Under the pieces are notes generated by a model. The model was not told the origin of the DNA. It made no database searches and saw only the letters and a list, made by a program, of their open reading frames with translations. Source: an uncultured Pelagibacteraceae bacterium (GTDB lineage Bacteria > Pseudomonadota > Alphaproteobacteria > Pelagibacterales > Pelagibacteraceae). From it: 64,000 nucleotides of DNA. A program made the translations under genes and the position numbers. The DNA is taken from positions 22,579-86,578 of the forward strand of contig CACPJJ010000005.1 of NCBI GenBank assembly GCA_902634305.1, read 5' to 3'. Within the stretch, counting starts at the first letter, position 1. Each line of letters opens with the position of its first letter. Positions 16,567-26,375 of this stretch are shown here, in pieces.

Positions 16567-17010
16567 ATGGTAAAAAAAGATAAAGTAAAGCCTTATATTC
16601 TCAATGTTGCTGAAATTATTTATTTGGCAATATTTGACATAAAAAAAAACAACCCTGAATTAACAAATATTGAAGCAATAGAATTATTTATTGGCTCTGA
16701 AAAATATAACATAATAAGTAGTGGAAAATTTCACGATGATTGGTTTAATGATTTAAAACAAAATGATTTTATTGATAAAAAAACTAAAAAAAAAATACCT
16801 TTAGAAACTTTTAAACTTTTAAATATACAAAGAGACGCTATGATAAAACAGTTAACTAGATATCCAAATTTATATTATGCTAAAAGTCATTTTCCTTTAG
16901 AAATTTCTCAACGCGCATTCGATCATTTGTGGAGAATTTGTGAAAGCTATGAATTGTGGTGTAAAGAAACAGCTCAAAATGAATTAATTTATTTAAATGT
17001 ATTAGATTGA
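16567..17010 (+). CDS. Hypothetical protein, 147 residues
   Basis: I do not recognise a family. The protein is hydrophilic and probably helical, with no signal peptide or membrane segment. It contains a distinctive C-terminal stretch, FPLEISQRAFDHLWRICESYELWCKE, rich in aromatic residues. It follows the GNAT gene by 4 bases and may be in its operon. Its 3' end overlaps the convergent lipoprotein gene by 22 bases. Codon use resembles its neighbours. Confidence 0.6.
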   Translation: MVKKDKVKPYILNVAEIIYLAIFDIKKNNPELTNIEAIELFIGSEKYNIISSGKFHDDWFNDLKQNDFIDKKTKKKIPLETFKLLNIQRDAMIKQLTRYPNLYYAKSHFPLEISQRAFDHLWRICESYELWCKETAQNELIYLNVLD

Positions 17011-17300
17011 TCTTGTAAGATTAATATTTCTCTAGTTTTTTCAAAATTATTTTGAACTAACTTTTTAAAATCACGTTTTAGTCTATTTTTAGAATTTTGT
17101 TTCTCAATTTTATTTGTGACAAAGGAAACTGTATCCATTCCAGTTTCTTTTTCTACGGCTTTATTGGTAAAAAAAGTTAGTCCTGCCTGTGAGACATTTC
17201 CTGATGAAGCTAATGTAATAGCTGGTCCCAACATTGCAGTTGACTGAGCACAACCAGACAAAATTAAACCACTCACTATAAAAACAAGTATTTTTTTCAT
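16989..17300 (-). CDS. Small predicted lipoprotein
   Basis: The 103-residue product opens with a lipoprotein signal (MKKILVFIVSGLILSGC) with the lipobox LSGC at residues 14-17. A glycine- and alanine-rich segment (STAMLGPAITLASSGNVSQAGL) and a charged C-terminal helix follow. The GPAITLASSGNVSQA pattern resembles small SAR11 envelope proteins that I cannot assign. It is transcribed alone, converging on the 147-residue hypothetical gene. An envelope location is well supported and the function is unknown. Confidence 0.65.
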   Translation of the reverse strand: MKKILVFIVSGLILSGCAQSTAMLGPAITLASSGNVSQAGLTFFTNKAVEKETGMDTVSFVTNKIEKQNSKNRLKRDFKKLVQNNFEKTREILILQDQSNTFK

Positions 17301-17391
17301 CCCTATAATTTTATTTATCTCTGTAGTTGAACTTTAATAGTATTTTATATTCAACTCAAGAGAGTAAATAAAAACACTATCCAAATTGGGT

Positions 17392-17419
17392 AATTTTACT
17401 TGTTTTTTATAGTAAAATT
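17392..17419 (-). terminator. AT-rich inverted repeat at the end of the sarcosine-oxidase-like operon
   Basis: AATTTTACT (17392-17400) and AGTAAAATT (17411-17419) form a perfect 9-base-pair stem around a 10-base loop, touching the stop of the gamma-subunit gene. It has almost no GC and no long T-run on the minus strand, so its activity as a terminator is uncertain. Confidence 0.3.
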
Positions 17420-18005
17420 AAATTGATTTATATCCAAATTCCAAAGAAGAATCTGTTATGGAATGATATAATGACTCTCCAAAGCTTCTCAGGGCAAACA
17501 GTCTTATCTTATCGGGGCTGTCATCTATCATGTCCACAGTAAATGCTACACCATTATAAGTTGAATTTATTGAATTATTTTTTTCTAAAATATTAAAATT
17601 AAAAGGACATCCTTTTTTTAAAACTTCTTTAACTTTTTCTCCTTCTAATTCAATTATAGCTCTTGAATGAGATAAATCTGTTACAGCAAAATCAGTTTCT
17701 TTAAAAACTTCAATGATATTTTTTAGTAAATTTTTTTTTATAGATACTAAAAGCCAATTTTTAGGACCGTTCCATAAAATTCTTGTGTCATTATTGCTGA
17801 CTACACTTAGTGGTTCATTTTTTAACTTTAAACTATCAATATCAATATGTTCAAATGAAATTGTTGAATTTTTATACTGTACTATCTGAACAATAAGTAA
17901 ATTTTTAATTTCTGAAACTTTTAATAAATTTTCTTCATTTTTATTCTCATAATTTCCAAAAAGACCTATTTTATGAATGTGATTTAAAGCCGATATCGAT
18001 GTCAC
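17418..18005 (-). CDS. Sarcosine oxidase-like gamma subunit (SoxG/MgdD)
   Basis: The 195-residue protein is weakly conserved, as is usual for SoxG, with the GcvT-like half-fold. It has RILWNGPKNWLLVSI, then FAVTDLSHSRAIIELEGEKVKEVLKKGCPFN and RLFALRSFGESLYH. It starts 4 bases inside the alpha-subunit gene and closes the B-D-A-G operon. In heterotetrameric sarcosine oxidase the gamma subunit is structural. The same fold occurs as MgdD in N-methylglutamate dehydrogenase. Confidence 0.85.
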   Translation of the reverse strand: MTSISALNHIHKIGLFGNYENKNEENLLKVSEIKNLLIVQIVQYKNSTISFEHIDIDSLKLKNEPLSVVSNNDTRILWNGPKNWLLVSIKKNLLKNIIEVFKETDFAVTDLSHSRAIIELEGEKVKEVLKKGCPFNFNILEKNNSINSTYNGVAFTVDMIDDSPDKIRLFALRSFGESLYHSITDSSLEFGYKSI

Positions 18006-20998
18006 GATCTTACCCTTTCCCCTTTAGGATCAACATAGTGTGATGATACTATTTGAACGGGTATAGTTTTATTTTTTAAAGGAGACATTGCAAAAAGTTT
18101 TTGTCCAATCATATTTCTTCCATCTTTTATTATTGCTAGTGAAAAAGGGTTATCGTATTCTACACTCCAACAAGAAGCTGATATATGTCCTAATTTAGGA
18201 TTTGGAAGTTTTGCTTTTGCATCTTTAACTATATATGAACCTTCTGGTATACTTGTTTTTTTATCTAATGGAATAACTCCAACAATTTTCTGTCTATCTG
18301 AAGCAACATAAGCTGCTTTGCTCAAAGATCTTTTTCCAATAAAATCTTTCTTTTTGCTAACTAATCCATCTAATGAATTATCATAAGGAATTGTGCGTCC
18401 ATCTAATTCAGATCCTGCCACGTGTCCCATTTCAATTCTTAAGGTTGATAATGCTTCTGTTCCATATGGCTGAATATTAAAATCTTTTCCAATCTCCATT
18501 ATTTTTTCCCACATATAATTGCCATTATCAGACTCCACATTTACTTCGTAAGCAAGTTCACCAGAAAATGAAATTCTGTAAATTTTTGCATTAACACCAA
18601 ATAAATTACCTTCCATATATCCCATAAATGGCAAACCTTCATTTGACAAATCTAAGTCTGGAAATAATTTTTGTAATACATCTCTAGACTTTGGTCCAGC
18701 TATTGCAGCACCAGCCCACTGTTCTGTAGACGAAACTACATTTACATTCAATTCAGGCCATACTAATTGTAAATAATATTCTAAATGCGATAATACGTTT
18801 GCAGCTTGAGCAGTGGTAGTTGTCATATGATAGTGGTTTTCAGAAATTCTCGTTGTTGTTCCATCATCCATTACAATTCCATCTTCTCTTAACATTACGC
18901 CATATCTTGCTTTACCAACGGGTAATTTAAGCCAAGCATTAGTATAAACTCTATTTAAAAATTCAGCTGAATCAGGTCCTTTGATATCAATTTTGCCTAG
19001 AGTAGTTACATCACATACTCCAACATTTTGTCTTACATTTTTTGCTTCTCTCTTTGATGCTTCAAATAAATTTTCATTTCCTTGTTTGTAATATCTAGGA
19101 CGCAACCAAACACCAGCATCGACAAACACTGCATTATTTTTTTCATGCCAATAATGCATTGGTGATTTTCTTGTTGGTTTAGAATGTTTTCCAATTTCTC
19201 TTCCAACAATAGCTCCTATTGAAACAGGAGAATAAGGTGGTCTAAAAGTTGTATGACCAACTTGAGGTACAACTTTATTTTCTATATCTGAGACTAATTG
19301 TAATCCATTAAGATTACTTGTCCTACCTTGATCTGTTGCCATTCCTAATGTTGTATATCTTTTAACATGTTCGATTGATCTATAACCTTCTCTTAATGCA
19401 AGCTGTATATCTGACACAGCAACATCATTTTGAAAATCTAGAAATCTTTTATAATTTTTACCTTCAGGTAATGGCACGCACCAAAATTTATCATGATTAG
19501 AGGATTTTTTTTCTACAACGGTAGGAACTGCAATCTTGTTTTCTTTATTTGTGATTTGCTTTGATAATTCACTTCCTTTTTCAAAAGATGTTTTCAATGT
19601 TTCTTCTAATGTAAAAATCCCATTAGCTGATCCAAGAGTTGTTTCTTTTTGCTTTGATTGACTTGGGATGAATGCATCAATTTCATCTTTGAATTTAGTT
19701 TTATTGCCGGATTGTGAAGCTAAATGAATTGTTGGTGTCCAAAATCCTGAGACACAAATACAATCACATCCTATATTTTCAATGTTGCTTACATTTTTTT
19801 TATCATCTGATATTTTTGCAATATCTGCAGACTTAACTTTTTTATAACCCTTTGCTGCAACAACAACATAAGAAAATTTTATATTTATGTTTAAGTCTTT
19901 AGCTTCTTTTATAATTTCTGAATTAGGACTTTTTCTTGTATCTAAAACAATAGGATCTATTCCATTTTTTTTAAACTCTATTGCAGTTTCGTATCCGCTA
20001 TCATTATTAGTAAATACTAATGGTTTTTTTCCAACTAAAACTCCATAAATTTTTAAGTATTCTTTAGCTGCTGAAGAAAGCATAACACCTGGAGTATCAT
20101 TATTTCCAAAAACCAAAGGTCTTTCTATTGATCCAGATGAAATAATGACTTCTTTTGCTCGTATGTACCAAAGTCTCTGCTTAGGAATATATTTTTCTGT
20201 TTTAGGTAAATGATCACTAACTCTCTCAGACATAACAAGCATGTTATGGTCATAATAACCAAAAACTTGTGATCTATTTTTGACAATTACATTTGGCATT
20301 AATTTAAGTTCAGATATTATTTTTTCTGCCCATTCTTTTCCGCTTTGATTTCCAATTGTAACTTCGCTGGTTAGAAGGCTTCCACCAAACCTCGATTTGT
20401 CTTCAGCTAAAATTACTTTTGCTCCATTTTGAGCTGCAGCATAGGCGCTTGCTAAACCGGAAGGACCAGATCCTGTAATTAATAGATCGCAATATTCGTA
20501 TTTATGTTCATATTTTTCTTTATCATGTTTTATTGAAGCTTCTCCAAATCCTGCTGCTTTTCTAATAATTGGTTCATATACTTTATACCAAAAGCTTTTA
20601 GGCCACATAAAAGTTTTATAGTAAAATCCTGCAGGAAAAAATTTACCTAAAAAATTATTTATTGCACCAATATCAAAATCTACATTTGGCCAACAATTAA
20701 CACTTTTTGCCTCTAAACCCTCAAATAACTCTTGTTCAGTTGCTCTTACATTGGGGTCAACTTCATTATTTCTATTCATTTGAACTATCGCATAAGGCTC
20801 GTCTACACCTGCTCCAAAAAATCCTCTAGGTCTATGATATTTAAAACTTCTACCAACTAAATGAACTCCATTTGCAATTAAAGCTGAAGCTAAAGTATCG
20901 CCTTCGAAACCAGAATACTTTTTACCATTAAATTTAAATGAAAGTTTTTTATTTCTATTGATTAATCCACCTTTGTCTAATCTAAATTTTTCTGACAT
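18002..20998 (-). CDS. Sarcosine oxidase-like alpha subunit (SoxA/MgdC)
   Basis: The 998 residues carry an N-terminal ferredoxin-like domain (FKYHRPRGFFGAGVDEP) and an NAD/FAD-binding domain (LLITGSGPSGLASAYAAAQN, near 170). A middle (2Fe-2S)-like cofactor region follows, then a C-terminal GcvT folate-binding domain from about 620, with GKARYGVMLREDG and AGPKSRDVL. This is the full architecture of the alpha chain of heterotetrameric sarcosine oxidase. That enzyme oxidises an N-methyl group and captures it on THF. The adjacent fhs gene would process the folate product. Sarcosine and N-methylglutamate are both possible substrates. Confidence 0.88.
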   Translation of the reverse strand: MSEKFRLDKGGLINRNKKLSFKFNGKKYSGFEGDTLASALIANGVHLVGRSFKYHRPRGFFGAGVDEPYAIVQMNRNNEVDPNVRATEQELFEGLEAKSVNCWPNVDFDIGAINNFLGKFFPAGFYYKTFMWPKSFWYKVYEPIIRKAAGFGEASIKHDKEKYEHKYEYCDLLITGSGPSGLASAYAAAQNGAKVILAEDKSRFGGSLLTSEVTIGNQSGKEWAEKIISELKLMPNVIVKNRSQVFGYYDHNMLVMSERVSDHLPKTEKYIPKQRLWYIRAKEVIISSGSIERPLVFGNNDTPGVMLSSAAKEYLKIYGVLVGKKPLVFTNNDSGYETAIEFKKNGIDPIVLDTRKSPNSEIIKEAKDLNINIKFSYVVVAAKGYKKVKSADIAKISDDKKNVSNIENIGCDCICVSGFWTPTIHLASQSGNKTKFKDEIDAFIPSQSKQKETTLGSANGIFTLEETLKTSFEKGSELSKQITNKENKIAVPTVVEKKSSNHDKFWCVPLPEGKNYKRFLDFQNDVAVSDIQLALREGYRSIEHVKRYTTLGMATDQGRTSNLNGLQLVSDIENKVVPQVGHTTFRPPYSPVSIGAIVGREIGKHSKPTRKSPMHYWHEKNNAVFVDAGVWLRPRYYKQGNENLFEASKREAKNVRQNVGVCDVTTLGKIDIKGPDSAEFLNRVYTNAWLKLPVGKARYGVMLREDGIVMDDGTTTRISENHYHMTTTTAQAANVLSHLEYYLQLVWPELNVNVVSSTEQWAGAAIAGPKSRDVLQKLFPDLDLSNEGLPFMGYMEGNLFGVNAKIYRISFSGELAYEVNVESDNGNYMWEKIMEIGKDFNIQPYGTEALSTLRIEMGHVAGSELDGRTIPYDNSLDGLVSKKKDFIGKRSLSKAAYVASDRQKIVGVIPLDKKTSIPEGSYIVKDAKAKLPNPKLGHISASCWSVEYDNPFSLAIIKDGRNMIGQKLFAMSPLKNKTIPVQIVSSHYVDPKGERVRS

Positions 20999-21000
20999 CT

Positions 21001-21267
21001 TTATACTTCTTCGTTTGCTTTTAATGTTTTAAATATTTCGTGAGTTAACGTGTCTCTTTCAACTTTAATCCATTGTCTACATCCAGAAATATGTTGCCAT
21101 AATTCTAAATGTTTTCCTCTTGGACTTTTACGTAAATAAACAAAATTGTCCCAATCTTGATCCGAAATTTCTTTATTTAATTCTGGTCTTTTAACTGTTG
21201 CATCGCCACCATATGAAAATTCATTTTGAGATCGTAATCCACAGTGAGGGCATTTAATATGTAACAT
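21001..21267 (-). CDS. Sarcosine oxidase-like delta subunit (SoxD/MgdB)
   Basis: The 88-residue protein begins MLHIKCPHCGLRSQNEFSYGG, with C6 and C9 as zinc ligands. It continues with YLRKSPRGKHLELWQHISGCRQWI, where further zinc ligands of SoxD lie. It sits between the beta and alpha genes with 0-2 base gaps, as in known sox and mgd operons. The role is structural, at the interface of the oxidase complex. Confidence 0.9.
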   Translation of the reverse strand: MLHIKCPHCGLRSQNEFSYGGDATVKRPELNKEISDQDWDNFVYLRKSPRGKHLELWQHISGCRQWIKVERDTLTHEIFKTLKANEEV

Positions 21268-22530
21268 TTAAGAAATCCAAGTTTTAGTTCCAAGACCTTT
21301 TTCGTCAATTAAATGTCCAGTATTAAACCTATTTAAACTATAGCCTGCATTAAGTTCGTGAGGTCTGTCTTGAGCAATTGTATGAGCAAAAGTCCATCCA
21401 GATGCAGGAGTTGCTTTAAATCCTCCATAACACCATCCACAATTTAAATACAATCCATTAATATGTGTCTTGTCAATAATAGGTGATCCATCCATAGACA
21501 TATCCATAATTCCTCCCCATGTTCTAAGCATTTTTAATTTACTTAGAAACGGAAACATTGCTATTCCTTCAGTTAATACATGTTGTAACGTTGGAAGATT
21601 TCCTCTTTGAGCATAACTGTTGTATCCATCAAGATCTCCACCCATAACCATTTCGCCTTTATCAGATTGACTGCAATAAAAGTGTCCAGCTCCAAATGTA
21701 ACAACATTGTCTAAGATTGGTTTAATTGGTTCTGAAACACATGCTTGTAAAAGATGTGTTTCTATAGGCAGTGTCATATTTAATTTTTCTGCTAAAATAT
21801 TTGTACTGCCAGCAACACAAAGACCTATTTTTTTTGCTTTAATATCACCTTTTGAAGTTCTTATTCCTAAAATTTTTCCATTGGAAACGTCGAACCCTGT
21901 GACTTCACAATTTTGAATAATATCTACTCCCATCGAGTCTGCTTGGCGTGCATACCCCCAAGCAACAGCATCATGTCTAGCTGTTCCTGCGCTAGGCTGC
22001 ATCAGTCCACCAAAAATTGGAAATCTTACATTTTCAGAAAAATCTGCCATAGGAATAATTTTTCTAACCTCTTCTCTATTTAACAGAACTGCATCAATTC
22101 CATTTAAACGCATTGAATTTCCTCTTCTAGAATAAACATTCATCTGTGCATCAGAATGTGCAAGATTAATTATTCCTCTCGGAGAAAACATTACATTAAA
22201 ATTTAAATCCTGACTCATGCTTCTCCACAAGTCCATACCGAACTCACTAAACAAACCATTTTCATCATGCATGTAATTTGATCGAATTATTGTTGTGTTT
22301 CTTCCAACATTACCTCCACCTATCCAGCCTTTTTCAATAATAGCGACTTTTGTAATGTTGTGTTCTTTAGCAAGGTAATATGCTGTGGCTAAACCATGAC
22401 CTCCGCCTCCTATAATGATAACATCGTATTCAGATTTAGGAGTTGGGTCTTTCCAGGCCACTTCCCAATCTTTATGACCTTTAAAAGCATTTTTGATAAG
22501 GCTGAAGACTGAATATTTTTGCATAATCAA
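21268..22530 (-). CDS. Sarcosine oxidase-like beta subunit (SoxB/MgdA)
   Basis: A 420-residue DAO-fold flavoprotein with the dinucleotide loop YDVIIIGGGGHGLATAYYLA near residue 35. AGTARHDAVAW contains the histidine (about 186) that carries covalent FMN in heterotetrameric sarcosine oxidases. The start could be either the ATG at 22530 or the one two codons later (MQKYSV). It is the first gene of the B-D-A-G operon and diverges from fhs. It is the amine-oxidising subunit. Confidence 0.9.
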   Translation of the reverse strand: MIMQKYSVFSLIKNAFKGHKDWEVAWKDPTPKSEYDVIIIGGGGHGLATAYYLAKEHNITKVAIIEKGWIGGGNVGRNTTIIRSNYMHDENGLFSEFGMDLWRSMSQDLNFNVMFSPRGIINLAHSDAQMNVYSRRGNSMRLNGIDAVLLNREEVRKIIPMADFSENVRFPIFGGLMQPSAGTARHDAVAWGYARQADSMGVDIIQNCEVTGFDVSNGKILGIRTSKGDIKAKKIGLCVAGSTNILAEKLNMTLPIETHLLQACVSEPIKPILDNVVTFGAGHFYCSQSDKGEMVMGGDLDGYNSYAQRGNLPTLQHVLTEGIAMFPFLSKLKMLRTWGGIMDMSMDGSPIIDKTHINGLYLNCGWCYGGFKATPASGWTFAHTIAQDRPHELNAGYSLNRFNTGHLIDEKGLGTKTWIS

Positions 22531-22661
22531 ATTTTATCGTAATTAGTATAAATAGTTCTTTATTTTTTTTATATATATTTTTTAGAACTTTAAAAAAACC
22601 ATAAAAGAAGATATTAATCCAGCTCAAATGAGTTTGAATATATTAAATATAGAAAGCTAAA

Positions 22662-24344
22662 ATGGGGAAAGTAAAATCTGATATTGAAATAGCAAGAGCA
22701 GCAAAAATGAAGCCGATTCAAGAAGTGCTTAATGGACTAGATGTGCCTGACAAAGCTGAAGTCTATAGTCCAATAGGAAGATATATCGCTAAAATTAAAA
22801 CTGAGTATTTAGATACTTTAAATAATAAAAAAGATGGAAAATTAATTTTAGTTACTGCAATTACTCCAACTCCTGCTGGTGAAGGAAAAACAACTACATC
22901 AGTTGGTCTAAATGATGGTTTAAATAAAATTGGAAAAAAATCAATTGTATGTCTCCGAGAACCTAGCTTAGGACCTTCTTTTGGAATGAAAGGTGGAGCT
23001 GCTGGAGGTGGTTATGCACAAGTAGTTCCTATGGAACAAATAAATTTACATTTTACAGGAGACTTTCATGCAATAACCTCAGCTCACAATCTTCTTTCTG
23101 CTTTGATAGATAATCATATCTATTGGGGTAATAAATTAAACATTGATGTCAGAAGAATTGTTTGGAAAAGAGTTATGGACATGAATGATCGTTCTTTAAG
23201 ATCAATTGTTGTAGATCTTGGAGGCGTGGCCAATGGATATCCTAGACAGGATGGCTTTGATATTACAGTAGCTTCTGAAATAATGGCTATCTTCTGCTTA
23301 GCAAATGATTTAACAGATTTAGAAAATAGAATTGGCAATATTACTGTAGCCTATACTAGAGATAAAAAACCAATTTATGCAAAAGATTTAAACGCTCACG
23401 GTCCAATGACTGTTTTATTAAAAGATGCAATTAGACCTAATATGACACAAACATTAGAAAACAACCCAGCAATAATACATGGAGGACCTTTTGCAAATAT
23501 TGCGCATGGTTGTAATTCTGTGATAGCAACAAAAACAGGATTAAAATTAGCTGATTATGTTGTAACTGAAGCTGGTTTTGGTGCTGATCTAGGGGCTGAA
23601 AAATTTATAGATATTAAATGTAGAAAATCAAATTTAAAACCTGATTGTGTGGTTATTGTTGCAACAATAAGAGCTTTAAAAATGCATGGTGGTGTAGCTA
23701 AAGATGATCTTAAAAATGAAAATGTTAAAGCTTTAAACAAAGGATTGGTAAATCTTGAAAGACATATTAATAATATTAGGAAGTTTGGTTTACCAGTTGT
23801 GGTGGCTGTTAACCATTTTATCACAGATACTGATAAAGAAGTTAATGCACTTATGGATTTTTGTAAAACATTAGGTGTAAAATCATCTATTTGTAAACAC
23901 TGGTCAGATGGAGGTGAAGGAACAAAAGACCTAGCAAACATTGTTGTAGATATTAGTAATAATAAAAATACTTTTAAATTTTTATATGAAGATAAGATGC
24001 CTTTATTTAAAAAAATCGAGACAATCGCACAAGAAATTTATCATGCGAGTGAAGTAGTGGCTGATACAAAAATAAGAGATCAACTTAAAGATTTTGAATC
24101 AAAAGGTTATGGAAATCTTCCTATATGTATTGCTAAAACTCAATATAGTTTTTCAACTGACCCTAGTCTAAAAGGTGCTCCTACGGGGCATGTGGTTCCA
24201 ATAAGAGAAGTAAGATTATCATCAGGAGCAGAATTTATTGTGGTTGTTTGTGGAGCGATAATGACAATGCCAGGTCTTCCAAGAGTCCCTGCCGCAGATT
24301 CAATTAAATTAAATGACAAAGGTGAAATAGAAGGTTTATTTTAA
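22662..24344 (+). CDS. fhs: Formate-tetrahydrofolate ligase
   Basis: A 560-residue protein with the ATP-binding loop [14 protein letters not shown] and the family motifs [31 protein letters not shown] and [16 protein letters not shown]. It interconverts formate plus THF and 10-formyl-THF. In methylotrophic and demethylating bacteria, running it toward formate releases ATP from methyl groups being oxidised. It diverges from the sarcosine-oxidase-like operon across 131 bases, which fits joint control. The start ATG at 22662 follows AGAAAGCTAAA, a poor ribosome site. Confidence 0.95.
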   Translation: MGKVKSDIEIARAAKMKPIQEVLNGLDVPDKAEVYSPIGRYIAKIKTEYLDTLNNKKDGKLILVTAITPTPAGEGKTTTSVGLNDGLNKIGKKSIVCLREPSLGPSFGMKGGAAGGGYAQVVPMEQINLHFTGDFHAITSAHNLLSALIDNHIYWGNKLNIDVRRIVWKRVMDMNDRSLRSIVVDLGGVANGYPRQDGFDITVASEIMAIFCLANDLTDLENRIGNITVAYTRDKKPIYAKDLNAHGPMTVLLKDAIRPNMTQTLENNPAIIHGGPFANIAHGCNSVIATKTGLKLADYVVTEAGFGADLGAEKFIDIKCRKSNLKPDCVVIVATIRALKMHGGVAKDDLKNENVKALNKGLVNLERHINNIRKFGLPVVVAVNHFITDTDKEVNALMDFCKTLGVKSSICKHWSDGGEGTKDLANIVVDISNNKNTFKFLYEDKMPLFKKIETIAQEIYHASEVVADTKIRDQLKDFESKGYGNLPICIAKTQYSFSTDPSLKGAPTGHVVPIREVRLSSGAEFIVVVCGAIMTMPGLPRVPAADSIKLNDKGEIEGLF

Positions 24345-25142
24345 TTAAGCTGCCTTTAGATAGTCTAACCAATTTTTTAACTCTAGCATTCTAGTATCTT
24401 TTTTTGATTTTTTGATTTCTTCTTCAATAAATTTAATATGATTTTGAATTTCTTCTTCATCTTTAAAACATTTTCTAACAGTTATAAGTCTTTCTTTTCT
24501 AAATTTAATTAATGTAATCATTTTATCATATGTAATTTCAGGATGATATTGCAAACCCCATATATCACTTACGCCAGATTTAAAATGAATGCTCTGTATT
24601 TTATTAATTTTGTTTGATGCTAAATGAGTTGCCTCATTTGGTAAAGTAACTACCTCATCAAAATTAAAAGCTGGTGAATTAAATTTTTTATTTTTATGTC
24701 TATATAAAGGGTGCTTCAATCCATTTTCATTAATTTCAATATCTTTGGCTATACCAATATGTGCGCCATTAGATGCTTTTTTTACTTCTCCTCCTGCTGC
24801 TGTTACGGCTACTTGCATACCCCAGCATATAGCTAAAATTTTTTTAATATTTTTTAAACATTCTTTCATAAAAGCAATTTGTCTGCGAATTTCTATACAA
24901 TCGTTATAGATGCTCAAGCTACTACCACCCCAAATTAATCCATCATATTTTTTAATATTTGGAATTATTTTATCAAAACTTTTTTCTGCACATGGATTAA
25001 AAACATCAATATTTAAATCTTTTGAATAATACGCAAGACTCTCTTGTAAACTTTCTGCATGAGTTTTTATACCTGAATTTTTAAAATTTTGATTTTCATT
25101 TGGTAGGTTTCCTTCAACAACTAATAAATTTAAATTTTTCAT
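24345..25142 (-). CDS. Class I glutamine amidotransferase-like protein
   Basis: The 265-residue protein has the GMP-synthase-type amidotransferase fold: YDGLIWGGSSLSIY, the nucleophile elbow ILAICWGMQVA and the catalytic His-Glu in LQYHPEITY. A charged C-terminal extension of about 50 residues follows. The family includes stand-alone enzymes that hydrolyse gamma-glutamyl bonds. Its start overlaps the end of the iron alcohol dehydrogenase gene by one base, so it is co-translated. A link to gamma-glutamyl-methylamide chemistry elsewhere in the window is tempting but unsupported. Confidence 0.8.
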   Translation of the reverse strand: MKNLNLLVVEGNLPNENQNFKNSGIKTHAESLQESLAYYSKDLNIDVFNPCAEKSFDKIIPNIKKYDGLIWGGSSLSIYNDCIEIRRQIAFMKECLKNIKKILAICWGMQVAVTAAGGEVKKASNGAHIGIAKDIEINENGLKHPLYRHKNKKFNSPAFNFDEVVTLPNEATHLASNKINKIQSIHFKSGVSDIWGLQYHPEITYDKMITLIKFRKERLITVRKCFKDEEEIQNHIKFIEEEIKKSKKDTRMLELKNWLDYLKAA

Positions 25143-26305
25143 TAAAATAATTTCCCAGACATGCTGTATTCGTACAAAATTTTCATATCATTAACTGTCA
25201 TTTTTTTTGGATTAGATGAGGTTGATGGATCTTCTAAGGCCATTTTTGACAATCTTTCAATATCAAAATCTTCTTTTTTTATAACGTCTGATAACTTGTG
25301 TGGCATATCTAATTTTTGTCTTAATTCTAAAACCCACTGTATAAAAGCATCGAATGATTGATTTTGCAATTCTAAATATTTACAAATTTTAATAATTTTT
25401 TCTTCAATTACATCTTTATTGAAAGTCAAAACATATGGCATGAATATTGCATTTGATAATCCATGATGAATATTATTAACAGCGTTAACAGGGTGACTTA
25501 AAGAATGAATTGCCCCTAATCCTTTTTGAAAAGCAGTAGATCCCATGCTTGCAGCTGTTAACATGTTCATTCTCGCTTCAATATTTGAGCCATCTTTGAC
25601 AGCTTTTAACAACCATTGATTAATCATTCTCATTCCTTCTAAAGCGATACCATCGGCCATTGGATGAAATCCAGGTGCACAAAATGCTTCAAGATTATGA
25701 GCTAATGCATCCATTCCTGTAGCAGCTGTAATTTTTGGTGGTAGACCAATAGTTAAAGTTGGATCTAATATTACGATTGATGGTAAAAATTTTGGATGAA
25801 AAATAATATTTTTTACACCGGTTTCTTCATTTAAAATTACAGAAGCTCTACCTGTTTCAGATCCTGTGCCAGCTGTAGTTGGAACAGCTATAATTGGAGA
25901 AATTTTATCATGATTTGCTTTAGTCCAGTTATCTCCCACGTCTTCAAAGTCCCAAATTGAAAGAGTTTGTCCCGACATAAATGCTACAGCTTTTCCAACA
26001 TCTAATCCACTACCCCCACCAAATGCTATAACACCGTCACAACTATCTTTTTTATATATTTCAACACCTTCTTTAACATTTGTGCCTGTAGGGTTACCTA
26101 CAACTTTTGAAAAAATACTAACTTTAAATCCTTCATTTTTTAATTTTTCTAATATATTTAAAACCATCTGAGTTTTAGCCAAACCACTGTCTGTAACTAG
26201 TAAAGGACTTTTAATACTTAGCTGTTTGCAAGCACTACCTAAATCGGCAATTCTATTTTCACCTACCCACATTGTGGTTGGATAATTCCAATTATATTTG
26301 CTCAT
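25142..26305 (-). CDS. Iron-containing alcohol dehydrogenase
   Basis: The 387 residues show the group III fold: VIAFGGGSGLDVGKAVA (NAD loop), AVPTTAGTGSETGR, and metal ligands in GMDALAHNLEAF and GLGAIHSLSHPVNA...HHGLSNA. An enzyme of this family in Pelagibacter has been proposed to act on methanol and other short alcohols. It diverges from an aldehyde dehydrogenase gene across 70 bases, so alcohol to aldehyde to acid conversion is a reasonable inference. The true substrate is unknown. Confidence 0.88.
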   Translation of the reverse strand: MSKYNWNYPTTMWVGENRIADLGSACKQLSIKSPLLVTDSGLAKTQMVLNILEKLKNEGFKVSIFSKVVGNPTGTNVKEGVEIYKKDSCDGVIAFGGGSGLDVGKAVAFMSGQTLSIWDFEDVGDNWTKANHDKISPIIAVPTTAGTGSETGRASVILNEETGVKNIIFHPKFLPSIVILDPTLTIGLPPKITAATGMDALAHNLEAFCAPGFHPMADGIALEGMRMINQWLLKAVKDGSNIEARMNMLTAASMGSTAFQKGLGAIHSLSHPVNAVNNIHHGLSNAIFMPYVLTFNKDVIEEKIIKICKYLELQNQSFDAFIQWVLELRQKLDMPHKLSDVIKKEDFDIERLSKMALEDPSTSSNPKKMTVNDMKILYEYSMSGKLF

Positions 26306-26375
26306 ATTTAAATTTATTTATAGAGGATTTTTAATATGGTAAATGAAATTAATCTAGTTTAATCTTACATTTTTT

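Noticed and set aside
22531..22661. SAM-II-like leader before fhs (AAAGCTAAAATGGGG)
   Set aside because: The GCTAAAA resemblance runs into the start codon and no P1 stem or TTGCA element was found upstream.
23555..23941. Minus-strand open frame of 128 codons
   Set aside because: It lies entirely inside fhs, which has all family motifs across this stretch.
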